Shown here: one piece after another, positions 15,967 to 23,084 of the stretch | Position numbering within the stretch: the first letter of the stretch is position 1 | Layout: every line of letters begins with the position of its first letter | Assembly (NCBI GenBank): GCA_041082245.1 | Contig: JBDOIE010000031.1 | Span: 1-30,140, forward strand | DNA: 30,140 nt | Direction of reading: 5' to 3' | Source: DAOTVY01 sp041082245 | GTDB taxonomy: Bacteria > Chloroflexota > Chloroflexia > DTKN01 | The notes under the pieces: model-generated | Told to the model about the DNA's origin: nothing | The model's input: the letters and a program-made list of their open reading frames with translations, nothing else | The model's database searches: none | Translations under genes and position numbers: made by a program

Positions 15967-16043
15967 CACGCTGTCCGCCCTGACACCTTGCGGGGAACCG
16001 AGCCTGGTCCCAGCAGCCTTGCCGGGGATTCCGGGCAGCAGCG

Positions 16044-16604
16044 CTATCCCCCTCTTGTCGTCGCCATTGCCGGTTCGGCGTGCGCAGGGGTTGTTTCCAG
16101 GACGTGGACTTGCTCCGGTGGAGCCGCGCCGGTGCCGGGGATCAGGAGCTTACTAAACAGGTACAGGTCGTCTCCCGGGGCGTAGTAGTCGTGCACCACG
16201 GCCTCCACCCGGTAGCCGCAGGACGCGTAAAGCCGCCGCGCTGGTTCGTAAGCGGGCGTGCTGGACGTCTCGATCAGCAGCAGTCGTCCGTGGCGCTTGG
16301 ATACCTCTTCCTCGACCGCACGCAGCAGCGCACGGCCAACGCCGCGGCCCCGGGCGGCGGGGTGAACCGCAAGCCAGTAGAGATCGTATGTTCCCTGGGT
16401 GAGCGGGTGGGGTCCATAGCAAGCAAAGCCGAGGACCTCGCTCCCCTCCCTGGCCACCAGAAACCAGTAGCCGCTCTCTTCCCCTTCACGGGATTCCTCC
16501 CACAGGCTGCGTACGCAGGCAACTTCTTCTGGAGTGAAAACACCCGCTGCAGCCGCTACGGCCACAATACTGGGCCCATCGGTGTCTTGCGCCGTGTCTA
16601 TCAT
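16044..16604 (-). CDS. GNAT-family N-acetyltransferase
   Basis: This 186-residue protein shows the GNAT fold: a beta-bulge strand YDLYWLAVHP followed by the acetyl-CoA pyrophosphate loop RGRGVG (85-90) and the helix RALLRAVEEE. A second typical segment ends in YEPARRLYASCGYR. The last 25 or so residues are an unusual proline/alanine-rich tail. The start is ATG 16602-16604 with GGAGGA upstream. Longer open frames upstream are not supported. It is the last gene of the lysW-like/kamA/ATP-grasp run, 59 bp after the second ligase. It may acetylate beta-lysine or a beta-lysine-containing product, as AblB does beside lysine aminomutase elsewhere, but it is shorter than AblB and this role is inference. 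Confidence 0.85.
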   Translation of the reverse strand: MIDTAQDTDGPSIVAVAAAAGVFTPEEVACVRSLWEESREGEESGYWFLVAREGSEVLGFACYGPHPLTQGTYDLYWLAVHPAARGRGVGRALLRAVEEEVSKRHGRLLLIETSSTPAYEPARRLYASCGYRVEAVVHDYYAPGDDLYLFSKLLIPGTGAAPPEQVHVLETTPAHAEPAMATTRGG

Positions 16605-16663
16605 ACCGTCCTCCTCCAGAGGCCGCCCTGCGGACGACCTCCACGGCGCCATCGCCGGCCGCG

Positions 16664-17668
16664 CTAGCGGGCCAGGGACAGGATGCGAAGTGCCATGTCC
16701 TGATAGGAATAGCCCGCGGCGCGCGCCGCCCGGTAGAACCCGGCATCCGGCGAGATGTCCGGGTTGCAGTTCACCTCGAGGACATACGGGGTGCCTTCGG
16801 CATCCACCCGGATGTCCACCCGGGCGTAGCCACGGCAACCGATTGCTTTCCACGCCGCACGCGCAACCTCAGCGATGCGCGTCGCCAGTGGTTCGTCTAC
16901 GGCTGCCGGGCATCGGACCGGCGTATGGCGATACTCGAACGATTCCACCTCCCATTTGGCGGCGAAAGAGACGAGCCGCCGGAACGGGTCCTGGATGGCG
17001 CAAAAGTCCACCTCCGCCAGGGGGAGGAGCTCCGGAGGATCCCCCCACAGGGAGAGGTTGAACTCGCGCCCCGCGACGAACTGCTCGACCAGTGCGGCCT
17101 GTCGGTAGCGCTCCAGTACGTACTGCACGCGTTCCCGGAGTGCCGAAAAATCGTGCACCACCGCTTCCGGTCCGATTCCCTGGCTGGCATCTTCAGCGAC
17201 CGGCTTCACGATGGCGGGGAGCGGCACCCCGTCGAGCATCTCGGGCACCTCACGCCAGAGCCGTGCCGGCGGCGTGGGAACCCCTGCCTCCTGAAGGCGA
17301 GCCTTCGCCCGGGCCTTGTGGGTCGAAAGCGCGAGCGCTTCGCCGGTCGATCCGGTGAAGCGGTACCCCATCGCCTCCAGCGCCCAGGCGATCCGTGGTT
17401 CCTCGAAGAGCCGGCCGTCGAGCCCCTCGGCCAGGTTGAAAACGACCCACTGCGCCGGCGGATAAGGAGCAAGCGCTTCTTCGACGTCGCCGCGCAGCGG
17501 CAGGAGTTCGGTCCGGTAACCGGCTGCCTCCAGCGCCTCAGCGATGGCCTGAGCACACCCGACCACGCCGCGTTCGGCCAGCATGTCGCGTGGCTCTCCC
17601 CGGCTGAGCCGCCGGCTGTCATTATACAGCACCACGACCCCGCCTGGCAAATTCAGCCTATGCTCCAT
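16664..17668 (-). CDS. D-Ala-D-Ala-ligase-like ATP-grasp enzyme (second copy)
   Basis: This 334-residue ATP-grasp protein is related to D-alanine-D-alanine ligases, which join a carboxylate to an amine through an acyl-phosphate. The ATP-binding segment PAIVKPVAEDASQGIG lies at about 150-165. EQFVAGREFNLSLWG follows, then the Mg-binding block ARVDIRVDAEG and VLEVNCNPDISP near residue 300. The GSSxG loop of true Ddl enzymes is altered (DASQG), and so is the NTLPGF motif (NCNPDI). That argues against a cell-wall Ddl. Its first 11 nt overlap the end of the other ATP-grasp gene, so the pair is translationally coupled. It probably ligates amino acids, perhaps to a carrier or peptide. The substrate is unknown. 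Confidence 0.85.
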   Translation of the reverse strand: MEHRLNLPGGVVVLYNDSRRLSRGEPRDMLAERGVVGCAQAIAEALEAAGYRTELLPLRGDVEEALAPYPPAQWVVFNLAEGLDGRLFEEPRIAWALEAMGYRFTGSTGEALALSTHKARAKARLQEAGVPTPPARLWREVPEMLDGVPLPAIVKPVAEDASQGIGPEAVVHDFSALRERVQYVLERYRQAALVEQFVAGREFNLSLWGDPPELLPLAEVDFCAIQDPFRRLVSFAAKWEVESFEYRHTPVRCPAAVDEPLATRIAEVARAAWKAIGCRGYARVDIRVDAEGTPYVLEVNCNPDISPDAGFYRAARAAGYSYQDMALRILSLAR

Positions 17669-18758
17669 GGCGCACTCCTGCGATCGCCGGGACAGGCACT
17701 GCCGTGCTGGGCAACCGCACCATGCCGTACCGCTCTGCGGCCAGCAGCAACACTTCCTGGATGAGATGCTCGTAGGGGACGCCTTCTGCCCGGGCGGCCA
17801 GCACCAGGTCGCTGTAGGTCGGATTCAACCCGGGGAGGGTGTTGATCTCCAGGAGGTAGGGCCGGCCGTCGGGCCCGAGGCGAAAGTCGACCCGGGCAAG
17901 GTCCAGTGCGCCGATCGCCTCGAAGGCGGCTACGGCCAGCCGCTTCATCTCCCGCTCGAGCTCCGGAGCGATAGGTGCCGGGCAGCGGTAGTTGGCTCCC
18001 AGGGGCAGCTCGGATTTCACGTGGCTGTCGTACACGCCGCCGGCCTCCGGGATGGGGCTGAGGTCGATCTCCAGGATAGGAAAGACATGGAAGCCGTCGG
18101 CATCGTAGAACGGGGAGCGCGGTGGGGCCCCGGGCCGCCGTCGGTTCCCGATCAGGCCCACGGTGAACTCGCGTCCGGGGAGGAACATTTCCGCGAGCGC
18201 CGGCTGGCGATAAGTGCGCAGGATCCAGCGGACCTGTCGGCGCAGTTCGGCCGCTGTGTGCACGACCGAGGAGCGGTTGATGCCCTTGCCCGAGCCCTCG
18301 AGCAACGGCTTTACGAAGAGGGGAAAGCGCAGCGAGGGATCGATCCGTTCGTCGCCGGTGCGGAAGACCTGGAAGGGAGCCGTGGGCAAGCCATGGTCGC
18401 GCCAGATCCGTTTCGCCATGGCTTTGTCCAGCGAGAGCGCGTGGGCGAGCACCTTCGAGCCGGTGTAGGGAATGCCCAGCATCTCCAGGAGTGCCGGGAC
18501 CTGCGATTCCCGCGCGTCCCCCCGGTGTCCTTCCGCGATGTTGAAGCAGATGTCGACCTTCAACTGCCGGATCGTATCCAGCAGCGTGGTGTCGGCCTCC
18601 AGGCGGATCACCCAGTGGCCGGCGGCGCGGAGCGCTTCCGCGATCCCTTCGACGGTCTCCTCGCAATCGTACTCTGCCAGAGCATCCGGAGGAGCCCCGG
18701 GTTCTACCGGGGCGTTCCGCTTCAGGTTGTAGAGCAGCGCAACCCGCCATCCGTCCAT
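17658..18758 (-). CDS. D-Ala-D-Ala-ligase-like ATP-grasp enzyme (first copy)
   Basis: This 366-residue ATP-grasp enzyme has an N-terminal Ddl-type domain (VALLYNLKRN at the start, DICFNIAEG at about 70-78). The ATP-binding loop is PLFVKPLLEGSGKGI, followed by EMFLPGREFTVGLIG and the catalytic metal block ARVDFRLGPDG and LLEINTLPGLNP. The last motif is close to that of D-alanine-D-alanine ligase. An insertion between the last two segments contains a YDADGFHVFP stretch. It starts 3 nt after kamA, with GGAGGTAG inside the kamA end, and overlaps the second ligase by 11 nt. Two tandem diverged ligases beside an aminomutase suggest sequential ligations in one pathway. A peptidoglycan role is less likely because no mur genes are near. 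Confidence 0.87.
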   Translation of the reverse strand: MDGWRVALLYNLKRNAPVEPGAPPDALAEYDCEETVEGIAEALRAAGHWVIRLEADTTLLDTIRQLKVDICFNIAEGHRGDARESQVPALLEMLGIPYTGSKVLAHALSLDKAMAKRIWRDHGLPTAPFQVFRTGDERIDPSLRFPLFVKPLLEGSGKGINRSSVVHTAAELRRQVRWILRTYRQPALAEMFLPGREFTVGLIGNRRRPGAPPRSPFYDADGFHVFPILEIDLSPIPEAGGVYDSHVKSELPLGANYRCPAPIAPELEREMKRLAVAAFEAIGALDLARVDFRLGPDGRPYLLEINTLPGLNPTYSDLVLAARAEGVPYEHLIQEVLLLAAERYGMVRLPSTAVPVPAIAGVRHGA

Positions 18759-18761
18759 CGT

Positions 18762-20093
18762 CTACCTCCGCTCCACCAACGTAGGCAGTGCGATCGTTTC
18801 TTCTGTGCGACGGTGCTGTTCTCGCCAGCCCTCGGGGGCAATGGTGCGCTCGTGGCCGGCAAGCAGCCCCGCGACCCCTTGTGCGGAACGTTGGTTCCGG
18901 CAATAGGGGCAACGGGCCGGGTCGTGCGGTCGGTATTCCCCGGCGGCGGGCTGCGTGTAGGTGCTGAGAAAGCCCTCGTAGTTGCGCAGGACGACCCGCG
19001 TGTCCGACATACTGACGAGGTAGTTCGGCAGGATGGGGACCTTTCCGCCGCCTTCCGGGACATCGATCGTAAACGTCGGGATCGCGAAGCCGGAGGTGTG
19101 CCCGCGCAACGCTTCCATGATCTCGATGCCCTTGGTTACGGGAGTGCGAAAGTGGCTCGCCCCGCGCACCAGGTCGCACTGGTACAGGTAGTAGGGCCGC
19201 ACGCGGTTCCGCACGAGTTTGTGCACCAGCGCCCGGATCACATTGGGGCAATCGTTGATCCCCGCAAGGAGAACGGTCTGGCTCCCCAGGGGGATGCCGG
19301 CATCCGCCAGCCGGCTCAGCGCCCTCTCCACTTCGGGGGCGAGCTCGCGCGGATGGTTGAAGTGGATGTTCATCCATAGCGGGTGAAAACGGCGGAGCAT
19401 CTCCACGAGTCCCTCAGTGATCCGTTGTGGCAAGAAGACCGGGACCCGCGTGCCGATGCGCACCACTTCCACGTGCGGAATCGCACGCAGGCGGGTCAGG
19501 AGATCCTCGAGCACTCGGTCGGGCAGCAGGAGCGGATCGCCGCCGGAAAGCAGCACGTCGCGCACTTCGGGGTGGGCGGCGATGTAGGCGATCTGTCGCG
19601 CATAATCGGCGCGCCCGAACTGGGCGTGGGCATCTCCGACGATCCGGCTACGGGTACAGAAGCGACAGAAGGACGCACACTGGGTCGTGACCAGCATCAG
19701 GACCCGGTCCGGGTAGCGGTGCACCAGGCCGGGTACCGGCGAGTGGGCATCCTCGGCCAGGGAATCGGCCATGTCGGATTCCGTCACGACGAGCTCCTGG
19801 GACGTCGGCACCACCTGTCGCCGGATCGGGCAGAGGGGATCCTCGGGGTCCATGAGGCTGGCGAAGTACGGCGTGATGCCCACGCGGAAATGTCCGGGGG
19901 TGGATAGCGCCTGTACCTCATCGGGGGTCAGGTGGATCACCCGGGCGAGTTGGTCTGCGCTGGAGAGACGGTTTGCGAGTTGCCAATGCCAGTCGTTCCA
20001 CTGCGTGAGGGATATCTGCTCCCACGGAGCAGGGGGATGGCGTTGACCAGGGGGTTCTTCGATCTCTTCCTGAAAATCCAATTCTTCGGGCAT
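18762..20093 (-). CDS. kamA: Lysine 2,3-aminomutase (KamA family radical SAM)
   Basis: KamA converts L-lysine to beta-lysine using S-adenosylmethionine, a [4Fe-4S] cluster and PLP. In this 443-residue protein the cluster cysteines are C139, C143 and C146 (CASFCRFC). The PLP lysine is K351 in EGGGKVP. The two aspartates that bind the lysine side-chain amine in the clostridial enzyme are kept, D307 in YQCDL and D344 in TIDVP, which supports lysine rather than glutamate as substrate. CPYC at 395-398 could contribute to the structural zinc site. ATG 20091-20093 has AGGAGG about 11 nt upstream. It follows the LysW-like gene by 26 bp and precedes the ligase by 3 bp. Product identity is strongly supported. 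Its use is unknown. Confidence 0.92.
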   Translation of the reverse strand: MPEELDFQEEIEEPPGQRHPPAPWEQISLTQWNDWHWQLANRLSSADQLARVIHLTPDEVQALSTPGHFRVGITPYFASLMDPEDPLCPIRRQVVPTSQELVVTESDMADSLAEDAHSPVPGLVHRYPDRVLMLVTTQCASFCRFCTRSRIVGDAHAQFGRADYARQIAYIAAHPEVRDVLLSGGDPLLLPDRVLEDLLTRLRAIPHVEVVRIGTRVPVFLPQRITEGLVEMLRRFHPLWMNIHFNHPRELAPEVERALSRLADAGIPLGSQTVLLAGINDCPNVIRALVHKLVRNRVRPYYLYQCDLVRGASHFRTPVTKGIEIMEALRGHTSGFAIPTFTIDVPEGGGKVPILPNYLVSMSDTRVVLRNYEGFLSTYTQPAAGEYRPHDPARCPYCRNQRSAQGVAGLLAGHERTIAPEGWREQHRRTEETIALPTLVERR

Positions 20094-20119
20094 TTGGGCT
20101 TTGTCCTCCTCCTTCTGAT

Positions 20120-20323
20120 TTACCAGCGTCCGTTACACCGCTCGTACCTGCAAGGAACCCAGTCTTCCAGCGGTTCGTCGTAGGCCCAGTCCAGTTCCAG
20201 CGGATCCACATTGATCACCTCAAGGTTGGCCTGGCACTGGGGGCAGACGATCCAATCTCCTTCTTGCAAAGGGTCCTCCAGGTCCAGCGTGGTACCACAC
20301 TCGGGACAAGACGTCGTCACCAT
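20120..20323 (-). CDS. LysW-like small zinc-ribbon protein with extended C-terminus
   Basis: This 67-residue protein resembles LysW, the amino-group carrier protein of the alpha-aminoadipate lysine and arginine pathways. It has CPECG and CPQC (C6, C9, C27, C30), then ANLEV, DPLEL, an acidic stretch and EDW at 53-55. Canonical LysW ends in EDWGE, and its terminal Glu side chain carries the amino acid. Here EDW is followed by a 12-residue tail with two more cysteines (58, 63) and a terminal Trp, so that attachment residue is absent at the end. ATG 20321-20323 has an ideal AAAGGAGG. It leads the kamA/ATP-grasp/GNAT run. It may be a new carrier type, a precursor peptide or a purely structural partner. 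Confidence 0.8.
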   Translation of the reverse strand: MVTTSCPECGTTLDLEDPLQEGDWIVCPQCQANLEVINVDPLELDWAYDEPLEDWVPCRYERCNGRW

Positions 20324-20324
20324 G

Positions 20325-20400
20325 GCACCTCCTTTACCTACAGGAGTGCTCGGCCCGTCCCGCCAACCCTCGTCCACGCCCCCACCGGGCCGAGCACCCT
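20325..20400 (-). promoter_or_regulatory. Leader with two mutually exclusive hairpins before the lysW-like gene
   Basis: In the minus-strand RNA, AGGGTGCTCGGCCCG (20386-20400) pairs with 20342-20357 over 15 bp with one bulged U, around a 28-nt G-rich loop. The 3' arm end GCACUCCU (20342-20349) can instead pair with the Shine-Dalgarno AGGAGGUGC (20325-20333) over 8 bp with one bulge and an 8-nt loop. The first fold leaves the ribosome site free and the second hides it. No U-tract follows, so a terminator is unlikely. A possible -10 box TATGAT is at 20433-20438, without a convincing -35. Confidence 0.55.
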
Positions 20401-20471
20401 ACTTGGTCTGCCACGGGTGTTTTGCGAAATGTATCATAGCGAACACAGCGTTCAAATTGGCTTGCAGAGAT

Positions 20472-21209
20472 CTATGAAGCAGGTGCGATCTGGTTCACAA
20501 CGCTTTCGTTCTTCGAAGGTGAGGTGGCTGGTCCGGAGCCTTCGCCGAAGCGGTAGCCCACGCCCGCCACGGTGAGGATGTAGCGCGGGTTGCGCGGGTC
20601 CGCCTCCACCTTGGCGCGGAGCCGGTTCACCAGCCCGTAGACCAGATCGCGATCCCCCTGTTCGCCGTAGCCCCAGACCCGCTGCACCAGGGCATCCGTC
20701 GGGAGGACCTGTCCCCGATGGATCATAAGGGTGTAGAGGAGTCGGAACTCGAGATGGGTCAGACGTCGGCTTCGTCCGCCCACCTCGACCACGCGGGTCG
20801 CGGGATCGAGCGTGAGGCCGGCAATGCTGAGCGTGGGCAAGGAAAAGACGGGCACACCGCGCGCGCGGCGCAACAGGGCACGCACCTGGGCGACCAGGAG
20901 CCGGCTGCTGTACGGGCGAGTGACCACCAGGTCAGCGCCGGCCTCCAGGAGGTCGTAGTGGGCAGCTTCGGGGATGGGGTCGACGATCACGATCAGCGGG
21001 ACTTCCGTCTCCGCCCGCACACGCCGCACCTGCGCGAGCGGATCCGGCTTGGGGAGTGCGGCAACGATGAGGTCGGCTGGTCGGCCGCTCCACCCTTGGA
21101 GCGCGCGCTCCAGACCGGCCCGGGTCGTGGTGGCCAGGCCAGCGTGCTGGAGCACCAGGGAAAGCAGAGATGTCTCTTCGGGGTCCTCGGAGATCAACAG
21201 TGCGTACAT
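20472..21209 (-). CDS. Response-regulator-like protein with degenerate receiver, intact winged helix
   Basis: The 245-residue protein has the OmpR layout: a receiver-like domain (about 1-118) and a winged-helix DNA-binding domain (about 127-225) ending in ILTVAGVGYRF. Key receiver residues are lost. The phosphoacceptor Asp is Ala51 (LIVAALPKP), the switch Thr region is IVIVDP, and the conserved Lys is Arg98 (VTRPY). Phosphorylation is therefore unlikely, and it may be a constitutive or ligand-controlled DNA-binding regulator. ATG 21207-21209 has AGGAG upstream. An open frame 258 nt longer is not supported. It is the last gene of the purA-phosphatase-RCK run, 20 bp after the membrane RCK gene. 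The C-terminus has a short Ser/Pro/Asn-rich tail. Confidence 0.85.
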   Translation of the reverse strand: MYALLISEDPEETSLLSLVLQHAGLATTTRAGLERALQGWSGRPADLIVAALPKPDPLAQVRRVRAETEVPLIVIVDPIPEAAHYDLLEAGADLVVTRPYSSRLLVAQVRALLRRARGVPVFSLPTLSIAGLTLDPATRVVEVGGRSRRLTHLEFRLLYTLMIHRGQVLPTDALVQRVWGYGEQGDRDLVYGLVNRLRAKVEADPRNPRYILTVAGVGYRFGEGSGPATSPSKNESVVNQIAPAS

Positions 21210-21229
21210 CGCTCCTGTTCCTCCCGCTC

Positions 21230-22336
21230 TCATGCCGGGCGGGCCGGATCGTCGCACGCCGAAGCGTGGCGGCTCCGTCTCTGCGACGGAGGGCAGTTCA
21301 TCCGTTCCAGTCGGGCAAGCTGTTCCAGCGACGCGAACACGACCACCTTGTCTCCCGCCTCTAGCCGCAGGTCGCTGGCAGGGTGCATGTCCCGTCGATC
21401 CCCGCGCTGATGGAAGACGACGGAAAGGTCCAGCTGCTCCTCGACCTCCTGCACGGTGCGGCCGCACAGCTCCCCATCCGGCCGAACGAAGATCTCGCTG
21501 AGGTGCAGGAGATCCCCTTCCACCACGACCGAGTGGGTCACGCCCTCGTGGACGGCTGCACTCGCGAATGCCGGAGCCGCGATGGCAGAAGTGCTGAAAG
21601 CGGTGCGTATGCCGAGCCCTTTCCCCAACCGCTCCGCCAGTTCGGCGTCGAACATGCGCAACACGATCCGGACATCGGGGTTCAGCGCGCGCACGTTCAG
21701 CACGATACGCAGGTTCATCAGGTCGTCGTTGGTCGCGACGATCACCGCACGGGCGTGTTCGACCCCGGCCTCGCGCAGGCGTTCCAACTCCGACGCGTCG
21801 CCGACCAGCACCGGAACGCCCATCCCTCGCACGCGCTCCAGAAACGGGGCGTCGGGGTTCCGTTCAACGGCCACGACTTCCTGGTCGAACTCGAGAAGCT
21901 GTTTCACCACGCGATAGCCCACGTGCCCAAGGCCGCAGACGACGATATGCCCGCGGTAGGTCGATGCCAGCGCCACGTTCCACTCTCCCGTGGGGTTGTG
22001 CCTGTCCAGGAGGAGCAGGCTAAAGCGGATGAGCCCTTCAGCGACCACACTCAGCCCGAGGATGGGGATGAGGAAAAAGAGCACCTGCAAGGGCCCGTGT
22101 GGCAGCGGAACAGTGGATTCGAAGAAGAGCAGGGAAAAAGTGGCGTACAGCGCTTCCGGGTAGGTAAGCCGTTCCGCGCCGTACGGGGATCTGTAGGCGA
22201 GCCAGAGCAACAGCGACCCGATGGCGACGATACCGGCGAAGAGCGACAGGGAAAGCCGGAAGCGGCGCCACAGGAGGACAACCACACGGCCGTTCGCCAG
22301 CAGCTGTCGACGCCAGCGATGGAGGCGCGCAAACAT
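21230..22336 (-). CDS. Membrane RCK/TrkA-type protein without a potassium selectivity filter
   Basis: This 368-residue protein looks like a two-helix potassium channel joined to RCK domains. The first membrane helix is at about 26-48, a pore-like re-entrant stretch at about 60-80 and a second helix at about 82-110. An RCK_N Rossmann domain (VVCGLGHVG, GxGxxG at 135-140) and an RCK_C/TrkA_C domain at about 270-345 follow. The pore stretch reads FFESTVPLP where channels carry TVGYGD, so K+ conduction as usual is doubtful. RCK_N domains bind nucleotides such as NAD(H) or ATP, and RCK_C domains often bind c-di-AMP. The start ATG has AGAGGTG upstream. It lies 9 bp after the phosphatase gene. It may be a ligand-sensing membrane protein or an atypical channel. 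Confidence 0.85.
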   Translation of the reverse strand: MFARLHRWRRQLLANGRVVVLLWRRFRLSLSLFAGIVAIGSLLLWLAYRSPYGAERLTYPEALYATFSLLFFESTVPLPHGPLQVLFFLIPILGLSVVAEGLIRFSLLLLDRHNPTGEWNVALASTYRGHIVVCGLGHVGYRVVKQLLEFDQEVVAVERNPDAPFLERVRGMGVPVLVGDASELERLREAGVEHARAVIVATNDDLMNLRIVLNVRALNPDVRIVLRMFDAELAERLGKGLGIRTAFSTSAIAAPAFASAAVHEGVTHSVVVEGDLLHLSEIFVRPDGELCGRTVQEVEEQLDLSVVFHQRGDRRDMHPASDLRLEAGDKVVVFASLEQLARLERMNCPPSQRRSRHASACDDPARPA

Positions 22337-22345
22337 CGGGCACCT

Positions 22346-23059
22346 CTACTCGATCGGGAAGTGTACGCGAAGTCGCCGCACGGCAGCTTCGCTTTCCTCG
22401 GTGGGGACGATGGTCAGAACCACCACGCTGACGTCGTCTCCCGGGCGGCCCTGCTCCAGGGCAACGGCGGTGTCCAGGACGCGGTCGGCGAGCTCCTGGG
22501 CCGCCGGCCAACCCCGGGCGAGCTCGTCCTGCAGGAAAGCTTCCAGGTCGAAAGGACGGCCGTGCCGCTGGCCGGCGTGCACCACGCCGTCGCTGGTCAC
22601 CAGTACGCCAACGTACGAGTCGATCGGTCGCTCGATCACGATCGGCTTGGTGCGCCGATAGATCCCGATGCAGGCAGCCGGTTCGTTGTGTACCTCGATC
22701 CCGGCCGTCGTGAAGAGGTAAGCGGGACACTCGTCGTTGCGGGAGAGGACAACGGTGCGGGTCTGGAGATCCACGGAGAGGATGTTCAGGGTGGCCGACA
22801 CCCGGCCGCCGCGCAGGGTATACAGGTAATCGTGCAGCGTGCGCGCGACGACGCCGTCGCGGGCGCCGTCCTTGATGAGGGCGGCACCGCGGCTCGTGAT
22901 CAGATTGCTGAGCGTCTTGGCCGCCAGGCCGCTTCCCTGAGCGTCCACCAGGAGAACCGAAAGGCCGCCGTGCGGGCGCTCCACGAGCTCCACGGTATCC
23001 CCGCTCTCGCGGCTTGCGAACTTGTGGGTCTTGGCAACGGCGATCTGGACTTCGAGCAT
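22346..23059 (-). CDS. SpoIIE/PP2C-type serine/threonine phosphatase
   Basis: This 237-residue single-domain protein matches PPM phosphatases of the SpoIIE group, which dephosphorylate Ser/Thr on regulators such as anti-anti-sigma factors. The metal-binding motifs are VDAQGSGLAAK (Asp39), TSDGVVHAG, and GDDVSVVVL near the C-terminus (Asp208/209). There is no sensor, kinase or membrane domain. ATG 23057-23059 is chosen because homology begins there. The GGAGGG upstream is about 14 nt away, so translation may be weak or coupled to purA, whose stop lies 25 bp upstream. No anti-sigma factor gene is adjacent, so the substrate is unknown. Confidence 0.85.
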   Translation of the reverse strand: MLEVQIAVAKTHKFASRESGDTVELVERPHGGLSVLLVDAQGSGLAAKTLSNLITSRGAALIKDGARDGVVARTLHDYLYTLRGGRVSATLNILSVDLQTRTVVLSRNDECPAYLFTTAGIEVHNEPAACIGIYRRTKPIVIERPIDSYVGVLVTSDGVVHAGQRHGRPFDLEAFLQDELARGWPAAQELADRVLDTAVALEQGRPGDDVSVVVLTIVPTEESEAAVRRLRVHFPIE

Positions 23060-23084
23060 AGGAGGCTCTGGTGCTCCCTCCGGC

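Noticed and set aside
15967..16043. Bidirectional terminator between hpnI and the GNAT gene
   Set aside because: Only a broken 4+2 bp stem and no T-tracts were found in the 77-bp convergent gap.
16664..18758. The two ATP-grasp genes as ordinary D-Ala-D-Ala ligases of cell-wall synthesis
   Set aside because: The second copy has altered ATP-loop and NTLPG motifs, there are two tandem copies, and the neighbours are kamA and a LysW-like gene, not mur genes.
20120..20323. Small zinc protein as the normal LysW of lysine biosynthesis
   Set aside because: The C-terminal EDWGE is missing, and none of the LysW-dependent pathway genes is adjacent.
20342..20400. Leader hairpin as intrinsic terminator of the upstream regulator gene
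   Set aside because: The loop is long and no U-tract follows the 3' arm. Alternative pairing with the ribosome site explains it better.
21210..21467. 86-codon upstream extension of the degenerate regulator
   Set aside because: It overlaps the RCK gene, is Arg/Gly-rich and lacks a receiver fold. ATG 21209 has a ribosome site.
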